Shown: one piece after another, positions 1 through 14,675 of the stretch
How the letters are laid out: every line of letters begins with the position of its first letter
Numbering within the stretch: position 1 is the first letter of the stretch
Origin: Anticarsia gemmatalis
Lineage: Eukaryota; Arthropoda; Insecta; Lepidoptera; Erebidae
Direction: 5' to 3'
Assembly (NCBI RefSeq): GCF_050436995.1
Contig: NC_134754.1
Coordinates: forward strand, 8,983,001-9,047,000
Length of the DNA stretch: 64,000 nucleotides
The notes under the pieces: model-generated
What the model was told of the DNA's origin: nothing
Seen by the model: only the letters and a program-made list of their open reading frames with translations
Databases searched by the model: none
Translations under genes and position numbers: made by a program

Positions 1-2823
1 TGGAAAATACCTTACTTTGTAATATTATTACTCTTCCTAGCTGCACAATACAATGAATCTTATGATTCAGATATTCCAAGTAATCTACTGATTGTCTGAC
101 ATTATACAAACTGTGTTCATTATAATTGAATTTAGTTACGTGAATGTCGAGACAAAATGCACAGCTATGGTGAAAGTAGACATCTCCCATGTTGTGTAAC
201 ATACATACAGAATATATAATGCTCTTGTTATGAATGTGGATGACACAGAGGGAGAAGAGATGTGGATCGTTGTATGCCGTCTTCTGTAGTCTGAAAATCC
301 TTTACCACTGGTACAGGGTGTGTCATACTCCTAATTATTATACAGTCTGCGTATGTGTCTATGAATACATGTACCTATGTATTATGTAATTACTAAATTG
401 TAGTTCGTTTCATTCAAAAGCTTGTCCTGTACAGATTCTATTTCTTCATGCTAGTTCGTATTTCTATGTTATGGGGTGGACTCTGCTTAAAAGCAAGATT
501 GATCATAATTTTGGTGAATATGCTTAACAAAAGTGCTAATAATTTCTTCGTAATGATTTTCTTACGCGAGTTTGTAGTTGATACAGCAGTATCACAAATT
601 TACGCGATGTTCCAAGTACATATAGATTAGCATCAGGGGGAATGTGGTGCGCAGTAAGGAAGTTCCCTCGGAAGAGCTAACGGACGGCCTCGAACAGGAT
701 GCTCGCAAGGGAACCAACAAAATAGTAGATAGCAACCCCGTGACATATGTAATGTACATTTAACGGAACTACGTGAAATTAATGGGTTACTTGGTTACAA
801 AAGTATTTTTCACGTAATATATCAACGTTTTCATTCAGCCTCATTATTATCCCTCTACTTGGCACGGGCTCGTCTCAGAATTAAAGGGATTAAAAGCGTA
901 ATCCATCACACTGGCCCAGTGCGGGTCGGGCGATTAAACTCAAGGATTCAACGAAATGAAAGTACGTAAAATCTGTAGAGACTTTATTGTTGCTCAGTGT
1001 GATTACGTTATACAATCAGACCCACATACATCAAACCAACCCTTCAGTACAACAGTACTCAGTCCTATACAAATATGACAACTTCTTTACAACATAGACA
1101 CATTGGGAAAGTTCGCACTGTACGTGTACTCCCCCCCTCGCACTCCCCCGTCTGCCCCTTTATCCCACAGGACCGGAGGCTTTATCAGGGACGCTTTATG
1201 AGCAACATCAGAAGCTGGCGCACTTATAAATGGAATCTGGCTTTACTGCCGATGCCCCTACTCCCTAGAAGGAAAAATCGTTGGGAAATACTCGTAAATA
1301 TTTCATGATACTGTTACGGCGTGTGTCTCATCTCAGTTTGGGATAAAATTACCGATAAAAGAGTTCGAGCGTATGTTGTAAACATTACGGAATTTCTTAC
1401 AAAAAAACTAGATACAAACTTATTTACCTATGTAAATGTTAAGCAGTACTCACAAAAACTAAATTTCCATACAATGTCTGTAATGTAATTACAGCTATTT
1501 TACACATTAATGTACACTATCAGTACCAATTGCTATTTCGGTGCAAAAAGGAGGTCTTCATTGATAGCATTGACATGGACGACAGCGTAACCCAAATATG
1601 AGTGCATCCAAATACGAAATGGTCCACATACCTAATTAAACAATACGCAAGTTGTTTGTTTTGATGATTGTGTACTTTACACTCTGAAGTTAACTGCGGA
1701 ATAGTCTCATTGAATATGGATCACGCCGAGGTCGGTCAGTGCCTGCAAGGTCACTCGACCTGACCATTATTTGTATTTAACATGTAAGCAAGCTTCATTC
1801 TTACACGTCCATTTGTTTTATTCTTATAAATATTATTCTCGTTAACCCATGTTCAGCAGATCTCTGCCATTTAAAATTCCTTTTTGGGAGTTCTTGTTTC
1901 GGATAAGACCAAGTCACTGCATTTTATTAACTTGTCAGCTCATTTTTAAGCTTGAAATGGACGACACAATGAAAGCAGACTGTGCGACTTAGATTGCTGT
2001 ATTTTAATATTACGAAAGAAAATCCGACCATAGATATTATTTGGACCTCCTTTGATTCATTGCATAAATTGTCTTGCAGGGATGTTTTACGAATAAAGTA
2101 AGGATATGATTAGGTAAACCGGCTCTATATGGCTGGAATAACGTTACGTGTGTGTGTAGATTTCAAACCGGTAACTCGCTACGATACCGACTCCAAAGTT
2201 CAAACGGTATCCATACACAACGCAGTGACTACATGTATCGCTTCGGACTAAAAATACTTACAACAGAGAATAGCGCACCTTATAATAATATTTGTAACAT
2301 CGAGAATTCACTAAGCCCACGATTTTCAACTATTCTACTTCATTTTCAGTTTATCTACCCCCTTACAGCGCGATGTTGGTAAGAATAAAGTCCCAAAAAT
2401 ATTAAGGATTTCCAACATTTATTACCCATTTTGTTTACAAAAAACTTGCCTGGGCAAAAAAGCGTCCTGTGTAACAATTAAAAGCATATTTTCATCGTAA
2501 ACCATTTTACTTCAACCATTCTAACTTTGATTTTCATACAGAGAGTACGGCTCTAATTAAAAGTCGAGTTAAATTCACGAGATTGATTTGTCTGGAGGAC
2601 TCGCCTTTGATGTAACATAGTTCAATAAACATCTGAAATTAAACTAAGGGCAAAGATCTAGGTTGAAAGTTCTAGAATAACGAGAGGTGAACTAGTAATT
2701 AGGGACGAGTTTGTTGCTATTATTTGAAGGTGCCTTACATTTATGCTAAATATGTAAAGTAACAGAAGCGGAACAGTTGCAGAAAACCATATAATAACGT
2801 ATGAGGCAGCTCAAGATAATGAG
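1..2823. other. Non-coding left flank, probably Kdm3 intron 1 or upstream DNA
   Basis: No exon, RNA gene or clear repeat was recognised here on either strand. The open frames present (for example 448-630 and 1075-1308) are short, have no recognisable domain and fit chance in AT-rich DNA. Because the first visible Kdm3 exon at 19581 is internal, this stretch is either a long first intron of that gene or its 5' flank. The sequence cannot separate the two. Confidence 0.5.
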
Positions 2824-3301
2824 ATGCCACCAAAAACATTCTGTAAAAACCTCAAGTCTCGCCGTAAAAAGTTGTGAGATCTATATATAATACCAAGTCG
2901 ATTAATCTATTTAGTTTCTACCTAAAGGACCTTCTGTCTTAAGTTATTACGTATGTTATTATCATGCCAATTAAAAAAAAATACCTTTAAAACAAATAGA
3001 CCGACCTGGCCATCGCATGATTTGATTATTAGTATGTATCACACTACACAGCACGACGAGAAGTTAATGCTCCTGAAATGTTAATGGCGAATTTGTGTTT
3101 TCTTGCGATGACCAAGTCGATCTATTTGTTTTAAAGGTATTTTTTTTTTAATTGGCATGATAATAACATACGTAATAACTTAAGACAGAAGGTCCTTTAG
3201 GTAGAAACTAAATAGATTAATCGACTTGGTATTATATATAGATCTCACAACTTTTTACGGCGAGACTTGAGGTTTTTACAGAATGTTTTTGGTGGCATCT
3301 C
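2821..3301. repeat. Large inverted repeat inside foldback element
   Basis: The two arms (2821-3017 and 3104-3301) are near-perfect reverse complements separated by 86 bp. The arms end outward in GAGATGCCACC and its complement. Differences are mainly C/T transitions such as CGACCTGGCC against CGACTTGGTC. The same structure is present in the second copy at about 15764-16233, so the palindrome belongs to the element and is not a local rearrangement. A transcript across it would form a long double-stranded hairpin. Confidence 0.85.
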
Positions 3302-3977
3302 ACTTCTTTTTGTAGAGCGAACATAAGTCCAATTTGTATGGAAAGACGTTTTTTTTTTCATAATTCAACATATTTTCCTATGGGAATGTTGTTCAGTTTC
3401 ATGAGCTAAACACCCTTACCCACCCTATACCCCCTCCCGTTATGCCTCATATAGTAGGTACCTATTTACACCAATTTATTTTATTTTCTACAGTAATAAT
3501 AATTAATTAACTGCAAATGTAACCTTGTAATCTTATACATTTATATGGGATTACAAAGTTATTGTTGCAGTTGGTGCATTTAGAAAACTGGACCGAAATT
3601 TAAAAATATTTGATTTTTCCCATGATTAAAACACTAAACCCTATTTGTATTCTAAATTTTAAGCTTCTAAGTCTGCTAGAAGTACCTTAGACTTTTGATG
3701 ATCGGTGAGTCAGTGAGTCAGTGAATCAGTGAGTGACAAAATTCAAAATTTTAACAAGTTGTCATTCTTAAACTACTGGTTCAAATTGACTGAAATTTTA
3801 AATATACCGTGTTTATAAAATGACTGATTAGTTGCTGAAAATCCAGGCTTCTTGTTTTATCCACAACGAAATTATAGGGGTGTCAAAAATTGCCCGAATT
3901 GCTTCGAGAAAAGGATGTTACGGCCGTGCCGCTTTTTTTTTGCTCGACTTGCGGGGGCACTTCCGTGCCCCCAGATA
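2824..3977 (+). mobile_element. 1.15 kb foldback-type repeat, copy 1
   Basis: This is one of two highly similar copies in opposite orientation; the other is 15081-16233. The left end is a large imperfect palindrome, with arms 2821-3017 and 3104-3301 of about 197 bp around an 86 bp spacer. After it come about 670 bp of AT-rich unique sequence, a run of degenerate GTGAGTCA-type units (about 3704-3737), and a GC-rich end whose last 25 bp hold a short hairpin (GGGGGCACTTCCGTGCCCCC) followed by AGATA. Homology between the copies stops sharply at both ends. No protein frame is shared, so it is non-autonomous. A terminal hairpin without clear terminal inverted repeats or target duplication recalls Helitron- or Helentron-derived elements, but the CTAG end of a Helitron is absent, so the superfamily is unassigned. 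Confidence 0.75.
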
Positions 3978-6900
3978 TCCCTTCCTGAATCTGTTGCGTC
4001 AATTTGCTGGAACACCGAAAAGGATTGACCAGCTTTCACAGTCTATTCTCTGATGCTCGAAAGCATTTTCTTTTTTTTCAGAAGACACGCTGTCAAATCA
4101 TGTTTCTTCGCACGAAGGTTCTTTAACAAGCGCAACATTGTGTCAAGTTATGTGGTTAAGACCTGCTTTATGATACATTATAAATCTAAATGACATTATA
4201 AATCGTGCATATTTGAGAAGTTTACGTGCGTAATAATTAAATAACACCGTACATAGTTATTGTGTAACCAAGCGTATTAGATTTCAAGGTCAGTGTTATC
4301 ATGCTCTGTGATGTACTCACCATTCTTTATCTGATATTCTCACGCTATGTTAGTTTTAAGATTGGCGCTAGAACCGTGGACTGGTGTAGTATTTTACTGC
4401 TTTTACGATCATTTTAAAATGGATAGTTTTTCTTTTACGCCATTCCCGACTTGATCCTTAATTTTGTTTGTAAAATCCTTTGTATGCACTGTATGTTTAG
4501 ACTACATTATTTTAGAACATTTTGAGGGTAAAATGGACCTTTAAATCAATAGCAGCCCAAGTTTTCACCTATCCTCATCAGGCTATTTTAAGGTTTATCG
4601 ATTTCGGTCAAATGTTGCGTATAAGGACACCTTTTTAACCCAGTCTACATTAAAGGTTTTTAGATTTCGTCAATCAGTATATTTTCGTGATTGTATAAAT
4701 AAAGCGTGTTTATTTATAAATGTATGCCAAATGCGTGAGTTATGTGACCGATAAAGAGTGATATGCTGACCTCTGTCATTGTGATTCGGCATAAGAATGT
4801 ATCTACTAAATGATAAAACTAATTCTACTTTTATAAGAATTTTCCGCCGGATCGATTGTTTCAATCTGTGGAACTCTCGAAATTATACCTTATGCTGGAA
4901 ACAAGTTCAGATTTAAGGAATGACAGGAATGAATGCCTATGCCTTAAGAAAGTGATTCCTAACATACTAGTTACCTAGATATATTACTTATAAATTTTTG
5001 CTATAACATTTTTGAAACACAGTATCATCATGCAAGTGAAAGTCAAGTGAGGTCTGAAAAAAAAAAATATTCTGATGCTCACATAAATGAACACACATAA
5101 TATGCCTACAATCAAGATCATACAGATGTTTCAGTATGAGAAAATTCCATTGTAAATAATAAACCATGTAAATAAGTATTATTTACATTTGTATTGCTTC
5201 GTGAGGTTTAGCTAGATGAAGAAATATTAACACCAAAGGATAGGGGAGAGTGTAATTTATTAGCGTCTGAAAGGATCCCGAGGGAGGTATCTGCCGCATA
5301 TACTCACCTATTTGTATAACTTGTACCGTTGGTACTTGTCTTATGAACCAGATTTAATTTGTCTTTTTCCAACATAGTACTCTGGAAAGCTATTATAATT
5401 GTGTGATTAGGAAATTAGGCCGTAATATACTTTCAACAGTTGTTGGTTAACTCTTCACTGCTCGTGCAAAATTGGGCAGGATTCTGTAAAAGAAGGTGAT
5501 GAATAGTCTAACCTTATAATGGACCTTACGCGTAGTATATGTATGTAGGTAATAACATGTGTAGAGTACGATAGAATATCAGTCTTATGTACTGCTGAAC
5601 AACACGATATAATATTTTCCCAAGGTCGATACACGCTTACGCACTCTAGATCTTGATGAATGCCAATTTACTCCTAGATTATACATCTAATAGCTAACTG
5701 AATCACCTCCAAATAGTGGGCTTTTACTTTGAGGGCAGCTACAAATTAGGGTCATGCGGCAGGCACTTGGCCGATGATAAATGGCAATAAGTTTTCACAC
5801 GAGCCCGACGTCTGGGCTATCAACGTACTACATGGATGTTATTAACGACCGGTCTTGGATACGCATTAATATCGAGATACACGTACCATACTATGTATGG
5901 TAATTACAGTGCTTCGAAGGTTTCACATCACTAGAATAGTTGCCGCGAATACGCCAACACTATGCGTAACAGACACTTTCGTATATTTTAAATTGTATGG
6001 TGCAAAACTAGTTTTTGATGTCGTTTTAACAAAGCAGGTGCTTTTTATAGCGTAGATTCTGTTATAATCGAGGCGATTACGGGCCCGACGTCTTTTTTAT
6101 ATTAAAGTAGAAAATAATAAATGATTATCTAGAATGTGTTTACTAAAACTACGCAAAGGAATAACAAGTCGTTGTTATGATTACGTTTGTTGTACAAACG
6201 ATTAATGATTGATTAGAGGCATCAAACGATGTATTTGTATTAATTCGAATTTTACTTGCCAATAGCCCATGAACTTCTCTATTCTGTAGAGCAGTTCTGT
6301 CAGTTAACGGTAGACGACAAAAGGTACGTGGATACCGTTGTCTTGTTTGAAGAAATCGAGTTAAAAACAAACTGGCTAAACGTAGGGACAGTCCGCCCAC
6401 GAATATCGTAGTACCAGAGCCATTTCTTACACAATCCACGCTGAATTAGAGGCGTGGGAGGATCAGCCAATAGATGAATATATCCATCAAACTATGACTG
6501 CTTTCTTCTATACGGCAAATTTCATTTAAATAGTCGTGTATATTTAATATGAGTATGTAATAATTTCTATGTACAATTCCAAAATAATCTTGATTCTCAA
6601 GGGAGTACAGTATCAATTTGTTAACATTAATTACACTAGCTACTGAGTTCATGTTTGTATATTTACTCGGGCTTGCTATTCCAGATGAATGAACATACTA
6701 AAATAGATTCTATATTTTTGAATTCCAGGCAATGTGTTTACCTCCTGCATTCTGTACAGTTTTAACGTAAAACAGACGTTTGATAACCTACTTAGACTTT
6801 CATCTAGTCAGAATATTTGAGACTCAAAAACTATGCGAAAATACTGTCACTGTCAATAGTCCCACTGGGAATTATCTTAGTAAACGACTACTATATTTAC

Positions 6901-9900
6901 ATGCATAATCAAAAATGTTCTGTTTCTTTGTGTGTGGAAATATTTTGTTACTGCAAAGCAAGAATTAGCAAGAAAGCATTATTTTCTGCGTATTGCAGAG
7001 AGATCATTCAGAGGGTGATGTGAGACGCCGCGACGCGGAACATGGTGGCAGATTATAGAAATCAATCAATAGAAACGGAATAATTACATAGCTCTCGAAT
7101 TCTTTGCGACAAACAGTCACGCTCTCATAGAGTATCCATTGAAGAAACTCTTTACATTCCGTATTGGACAAATCTAAAGTCTGACGAGAATATTCTTTAG
7201 AAGGACTGGAATTTAAGAGTATGAATCTAAAGATGAGCAAATCAGGTAAATTTTTACAATTATTAAAATTCCTTATTTTGTAAGTAGCAAGTATTGCTAG
7301 TGCTTAACAACATTATAAAATATATTACGTACATTTGATGTACAGATAGACAGTAAAGTTTTAAAAAAATACAATAAATACTACCGAGTAAATGTTGTAA
7401 AGATTGATTCGGTACATCCGAAGCTATCAATCGAATTATCAGAGCGGTCGATTTGTCCGTCAAGTGTCATTAGGTACATTGTGGAGTCGAAGACCTCTGC
7501 AACGATAAATACTAGACTATACATATTGTACATGCATAAGAAGTACTTGTTTTATTATGTGGAGTCGTTACGACGAGTTTTTGTTGCAAAATATCGCAAA
7601 TACTTCGTTATTGTCCGGTCAGACAGTCTCGCCTTTTATATTTTAATTTTGAGTTGTTTGCCGCCGAACCGGATTTCGTTGTTTTAACAATGCCTAAGCA
7701 TATGCACTTCGAACGCTTGCGTTTCATTCTTACTAATTGTATGCACAGTTTAATTTTATTCAGGTATTTATTTCAAACAATCAAACATACGGAAGTCTGA
7801 GTTTATTCAACGACTAACCCACATTGTATAACTTTTAGGTAAAAACAACGAAAAACAATGATGAATACTGAATTTGTAATGAAGCTATTGATTGACATAT
7901 CAATTAGGTAGATAGGTATATTAGGCATGATTAGTTTTTCTACTTTATAGTCATACCTACCTACATAGTGTATTATACTTTCAGATCTAGATTCTATTGT
8001 GTGACCTTTCGATGTATACAACAGTACGATACACGGTTCTCTGTTCTTGTGCTGAGTACTGTTGCAACCTACCATAATACTAGAATCAGACTTGGGGTTA
8101 AAAAGATATTTCAGTGATGGGTTATTTAAAAAATATTACTGGTCATTACTTTATAAAGTTGATAAAATATTATAATAACATTTATCAAATTATATTAAAA
8201 GTCAGCACACTCGAGACGTTCGTAATCTTTTGTTTAGTTTCACTGAGACTCGTGGCTCACACCAAGGTCGGGCGGTGACAATGTTTTGCAACTGGTCGTG
8301 CGACAGGTCCGCGCGCCCGCGTCTTTCTCAGCGTTCATTGACCCACTGAACCCGGGCGAGGAGCGACTCCGACACCGGCCTCAGCCCTCCCAAACGTCCA
8401 CGTATATGATTGATTCTTTTGGCGGGAAACTTCTTTTTTCTCGTACTTATTTTTTATTAAACTCAGATCGCAACATCTGGAGTTCACTGAATTAAAAATA
8501 AATAAATAGGTTACATGAATCTTAAAGCGCTGTATGTGGCAAAATTGTATTAGATATTCCATTCAAAATCCTGCACAGGATATGGATTTAGTATCGAATT
8601 ATTCATGTAAGCATACGAAATATGGTGTCGTAAATATTTTTGAATGTATTTTCATGTGTTATTGACTGTCGTTGCCAATTCGTCGTCATAACTCCTTTAT
8701 CTCCAGGTTGTGACGTTTTACATCTACAAGGCCTACATACGACTGTCCTATATTTTAGTCTAAAGTGAATCATGGTGTTATACAGTCAGTTTCCATTCGC
8801 TAGATACTAGATAGACATAGCGATGTAGTTATAATCTCGCGTTTGGCCTAGTTTCGCAACCTTGACGTAGGTACTTGGTGTTTCTAATAATAATGGCAGA
8901 CTCGTTTCCATCGCCTCCAACCAAGAGTGCTGATTGAATAAAAGCTACCGATAACATTGATACAAGATGAGAAACCATTCAAAAAGCAGCGTGAATGCTG
9001 TGAACGAACGAGATCAAAGAAGTTTTACAAATGAGTTCTCTACGAAAGTAAGAAATGTAATAAATGTTGTAGGTATGAAGGTTGCATTTATAAAGTTTGA
9101 AACTATTTACGGAGTCTAGCCCCAGACAATCTGTCTGTTGCGTTCTGTCTAGGTTCATTAATGTATTATGCCGGAGCGGTTCAGCAAAGTTCACTCAATG
9201 ACAGTCGTGTTTAGAGCACCTATTATATTAACGTAGTCTACAATAAGGATTAGTCATTTCTGTTGAGACTAAAATATGTTTAAGAGGCATTTTAACTGTT
9301 AATTTTCTTGGAAGTTATAGAAGCATTGACATTTGTTGACCTGAATTGAGAATATTTTAATAAAAGTATCAAAACTTTTTAAGACTTGTTGAAGAAATAT
9401 AAATTACACTCTTAGAACCATTTCTAAACTATTCATTTTGAGTTTAAACTACTGTCTGTGTCTGCGATATTATGTAAGTATTACTTTCATTTCACCATTT
9501 AACCCCATTTCGGCAATCTACCATGGTTAATCGGAAATGCATTAGAGAAAGCGAATTTATCAACAAAGTACCTACTGTAGCAAAATTTTCGTTAAAACTG
9601 TAGAGATGTCTGGCAGAAATATCCGTAGCGCTCGTACTCAATCACATTTCCACCAAAAAAAGGACGTAATTCGTGAATTATGGCTATACCCGTACACCGT
9701 ACGAGTACCTACTCACACAATATATATCACATTAGGTATAAGATAACCCAATATATTATATCTCTTCGGAGATTCGTAGACAGAGGCGTGACAGTTATAT
9801 TCGAGCAAAATTGTAACCGAAACGTGCAAATAGAACAATAATGGTCTAGTTCCGTTGTCTGTCCATCCCATAGGCTGTCAGAAACGTCTACCTAACTCTA

Positions 9901-12900
9901 CCTGAGACACACTGAAAGTTCTAGCGTTTTGTAGCTGTACATATCGAAGGTACCATGTCTGGGCAAAGTAATTAACTAGTGTGTAATTTTACTTGTAGTA
10001 TGTAGTTGAAGGAGATATTTAATAACCCACTCAAAGCTCCGATGAAAACATAAATCTTACTTTATTGGGTAAGTGGTGGGCTCAAGAGTTAACCTCTCCC
10101 TCTTTCGGGAAAAGACCCTTGCGAAGAAGCGGAACAGTAACGGGTAAAAAAAATACATTTTGAAAAGTAGCTTGACTCACACTTACATGAATCGGAATTC
10201 GGTAGTTACAAAATCAACGGTATACATAAGATCCCCTGCCCACTGTTAGCATAACGTGGCCGAGTTTAACTTCAAACGAAACGGCGTTTGATGTCGAAGT
10301 GTAGACGAACGATGTGAATCTTCAGTACAAGTATTACGAAACACCCTCTATAGCTGTCTTTATAACACCTCGTTAAAATTCACTGTCATAAGTTCTGACA
10401 GTAATATAGCAAGTGACAAAGAGAAAACGTCTCATGACTTACGAGCCCGTCTAATTTCAAGTTATTGGGTAGTAACCTGAACTCGTCCTTAGTATTTTCT
10501 CAACCCTTGTAAAATATGTATCAGAGGTTCTAGAAGGACGCGTCGAGACTGACGACTAGATATTAAATTTCATTTCATGACCAATATTTGTACCACTAAA
10601 TTACTAAAGTCGCCTGTACAAGGAGTTCTAGATTCATCTACAAAATTATATTATAACTGTAGCGATTGAACCTAATACGATTTATCAGGATCCGATATCG
10701 TTATACAGACGATTATTCAGGAATTTTCTCACCTGAGCTCAGTCTCAAGTTCAAATCAATGGCCCTATCTGTAATAAGATTTAGAATAGACTAGGTATAA
10801 TAAACTGAAAAGCAATTCCAGAGGGGACAACTAAAGCATTTCTTTTTCCAATTTTCCGAACCACGCATAAGGAAAAGGTAATAAAATTACAATCAGAGAA
10901 AACCGAACTGGCATTTAGATTGCAAATATTATGGTCACAGATTCGCGTGAGTCGTTCAACGACTGTTTGATTCCAACAATAATACCAGTAGAAGAAATGC
11001 GGTACAGTTCTTAGAAATAAAATGCGGCTATATTACGTGTTATGCTGATCTTTTTATTCGTAGTACTCAAGATATTGGTTGTGAATACAAATTAGAGCGT
11101 GGTTTCTATTGCATTCAATGCAGTGCAGTGTCTACTATGTTTGTTTACGTATTCGACTGACGCGATCGGCATTCGTAAGCGCTGTATGCTATTTCGGAAC
11201 CAAACCAGTTTCTCGAAGTATTTTGTTGATATCCAAACCCAATTTACGTGACTTTAGTAACACGGTATTTAATTCAATTATTAGGACGTCAAATCGACAC
11301 ATTTCATTAATAAAAACGGTTTGTACACCACTGGTTCCTATTGTCATAAAATGTTAAAGGTATATACAAACGGAACTAAAATAAACTAGCAGCAAAACTA
11401 AACGGAAAGTGAAAGCATGCCTTTCAATATGCAGTCAAAATACATCAATCAAACCAAACACTGAATAAATTGTGTGGACTGTATTTAAAGCTGTGACTAC
11501 CAAGAATTCGCTGTAATGCTCTCATTTTGTTTGCTTGTTTATTGTTAAAAGTAAACGCGAAGCTACTGGACTGATTCCAAAAACTGTTGCACTGTAGTAC
11601 GATACAGTACTTCAGATATTTCATTACATTCTCCTTAATGACAAAAGTTCTCCTTAATTACAATGGAAAATTATCAATGTCTTCTTTTATCTGTAGCTCG
11701 ATTCTCTACTACTATCGACTAACGACGACCGGCTAGAGAAATTTTACACGAATGTTTAGCGTCTCTACCGGGCTCTACTGTGGAGAATTGCGCAGCTGAA
11801 CTGTACAGTGTAAGGTCCTTGGCCACTTGGCCTATGTCACGAATTGTACTAAAAACTCATTACGAACAGGCTTAAATGGTAAAACATTGAAGTCAAAGTA
11901 AACGTAACATTACCATTTAATTCAGTTTCCGCTTATTTCACAGTAATCTCTTTCATGCCACTTTCCTTGGTCCCCTGCCAAAAGTAATCAGGGTTTCACT
12001 TTGCTTCCATTATAAATGTTTTTGTACTCAAACATTGTATAAATAAGATGTGTTGTTGTATTGGTAAATATAAAGTACTGATGTCGCCTGCGGCTTCTCA
12101 CGATATTATTGAAAAACAATGTTCTAGAAACTCTGTGCCTCGTAGTTGTGAACTCGAGACGAAGTTAAACATAACATGATCTCAAATTATTTGCTGTGTC
12201 TGACAATATCCGTCTAGTTAAACTACAGTATTTTTTAGCTTCGTGGCGGTCCTGGCTTTGTGCCTAATTCCGCCAATAACACAGGATTAAATAAAAGATA
12301 TCAAAAAGTAGTTTTTTTCGACCCCTAAGCAACCATGTTGAAACAAAAGCCCTTATAATAATTCTATAAAAAAATACATTAAATGCAGGCATTCAAGACA
12401 TTTCCGAACCGAACTTTCTCCCTCAGATTTTTCGTTCAAAGGTTTCAATTTAACATAATATCGTGCATTATCTAAGTATACGTGTACATAAGCAATATGT
12501 AAAGAGGAGAACTCAGATATTGTGACAAGGTCAGCGTTGACAGTAGGGCTTCGATTGTAAGTGGGACAAGCCGAGGCACGCCATGCCATGCCAGCGAGTC
12601 ATGTCGTGTGGTCTGCTAGTATTGTAATGCTTTATGGTAATTAAGCTCGAAACGGGAAAATATAATAATGTCGCGATGTCCGTTATCATCAGGATTTTAT
12701 GGTTATTTCGGTTTTTTGGCGTCTTGCTTTATAAGAATTGACAATGATAGATCTTTTGACCATGATAGAATCTTTAATGTTCGATAGGTTGTTTAGCGAA
12801 ACTGCATTTTAAGATAGTGAGCATTTTTGCTCCTTGCCTGTTACTACTGTAACTGTAAGCCAAATTCTCGCACCCTATTTCAGGCCTGCGCGATCTTAAT

Positions 12901-12985
12901 ATTATAAATATTCTAGTGACAAAAGATTTAAACAATAGCAATCAAACAACCAGCCATTGATTGCCCAACAACAACTTCAAAATAA
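3978..12985. other. Non-coding stretch without recognised genes
   Basis: No exon with convincing splice sites and protein-like content was found. Open frames such as 6149-6439 (-), 7803-8075 (-) and 11109-11357 (+) match no family I recognise and have ordinary AT-rich composition. A short GC-rich patch occurs at about 8290-8400, and a non-LTR tail fragment lies at 10065-10153 (listed separately). The stretch is probably intron 1 of Kdm3 or its 5' flank. Confidence 0.5.
10065..10153 (+). mobile_element. Degraded 3' tail of a lepidopteran non-LTR retroelement
   Basis: The sequence has GTGGGCTC, then AACCTCTCCCTCTTTCGGGA, then AAGACCCTTG, then GGAACAGTAACGGGT and a short A-run. That order of words is familiar from the 3' ends of non-LTR elements spread through moth and butterfly genomes. 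Only the last 90 bp or so is visible; no reverse transcriptase or endonuclease frame precedes it, so this is a truncated and decayed insertion. I cannot name the clade. Confidence 0.5.
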
Positions 12986-13624
12986 CCCAACTAGCACACA
13001 AGCTGCTTATACAGTCGTTATACAGCCTGATAGTTGCATAAGAGTCGTTTAAATGCTGTACAATTCTCTATAAGTTGTATACTAGCTATTTAAAAAACCC
13101 TTTAACAGCTAGGCGGGACAGTAGCCGTTTAGTAGGAAACTAATGACTTATAGTGATATATGAGCATGTAATTGCATCGCTAGACAGCCTAGGGAAGTAT
13201 AACTGAGTTAATGGAATCTTCTATAACACCGTTAACTGTATAAGGGGACTTTAGGAGATAAAGGAGTTTAAACGGAGTTATGCGTTGCGCTTATAGCGCT
13301 CAAGAGCGTAAATAAGCTTTTTGTAATGCCTTAGGTTCTATAACAGATTTTTTTAGGGCTAGTGTATTACTCATCTATAAAAGAGTTGCGTAGGTCTTTA
13401 ATAGCGCCTTGAACGTTATATCAGATATTTATATGGCTTCTGTACGGCAAATAGATGTATAAGGTATCATTCGAAACATTTTTACAGCCATGGGGATTAC
13501 AGAATTATGTTAAGCACCTAAAGCGCTATAACCGAGTAATATACCTTTATACTAAAGCTTAAAATTATTATCATAATATATTTAGGTGCAGTGGTGGTTC
13601 AGTCTGTCAACTGTTTTTAAAGAA

Positions 13625-13998
13625 AAAATAAAATAAAATAAAATAAAATAAAATAAAATAAAATAAAATAAAATAAAATAAAATAAAATAAAATAAAATA
13701 AAATAAAATAAAATAAAATAAAATAAAATAAAATAAAATAAAATAAAATAAAATAAAATAAAATAAAATAAAATAAAATAAAATAAAATAAAATAAAATA
13801 AAATAAAATAAAATAAAATAAAATAAAATAAAATAAAATAAAATAAAATAAAATAAAATAAAATAAAATAAAATAAAATAAAATAAAATAAAATAAAATA
13901 AAATAAAATAAAATAAAATAAAATAAAATAAAATAAAATAAAATAAAATAAAATAAAATAAAATAAAATAAAATAAAATAAAATAAAATAAAATAAAA
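13625..13998. repeat. Perfect (AAAAT)n microsatellite, about 74 copies
   Basis: The pentamer AAAAT runs without visible interruption for about 374 bp. It is preceded by TTTTTAAAGAAAAA and ends in an A6 run. The open frame on the minus strand through it (repeating Phe-Ile-Leu-Phe-Tyr) exists only because a 5 bp repeat has a 15 bp coding period; it is not a gene. The perfect repetition implies recent expansion and probable length variation between individuals, or collapse or expansion during assembly. Confidence 0.97.
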
Positions 13999-14675
13999 AA
14001 GATTTTCAAACTATTTTAATATTCAACGACTGACCCCTAAAAGTACGAGTAAAATGCTGGTGTGCGACCAAAACAGTTATATTGAAGCACTCCTATGCCA
14101 CAACTGCAAAACCTTGAGGTCTACGACAGCAAACACTAGAGCCTTTGTACAGCTTAAGGCGCTAGAGCAGATGTAACCAACTCTGAGAGCTGCTTGATCG
14201 ACGCCATTATAGCATTTGGTAAACATATTTTTTGAGGTTATTACGATCTTTTGAAGATCATATAAATCTATAGCCTGGTAACGATAACATAACTAAAATC
14301 ATTTTTTATTACCTATAACCCTAATTAAATTATCTGTAACCCTCAAAGTCTTATTTATGTTCAAAATACAATTTCCAAATCCACATATCTATATAATTTT
14401 TGCACTTAAAACTGAATATTTTGAGGGCGCATGAAAATATTGACGATAATATACATATATATTGACAGCAAACTTAAACTCGCACTTTCATATCACGTAC
14501 ACAAAGAAATAAAAGCGATAGACTACTTGTTATTTTAATAATCCAATCCGTAAAAATAAAATGTCTCCTCATTTGTCACTGATGATTCATTTTAAAAAAA
14601 TATATTTAGTTTACACCATAATAAACCGACTATATTACTAATTTAGAGCGTTAGCATTTATAACCGTTACACAGT

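Noticed and set aside
601..770. Possible upstream first coding exon of Kdm3
   Set aside because: One frame reads through GNVVRSKE-like residues, but it lacks a start, a donor in the correct phase and the family's expected residues.
3832..4053. 73-codon frame in the foldback element
   Set aside because: It crosses the element boundary at 3977 and the second copy does not keep it, so it is not a transposon gene.
13617..14009. 130-codon minus-strand open frame
   Set aside because: It is only the AAAAT microsatellite read in triplets, a repeating five-residue pattern.
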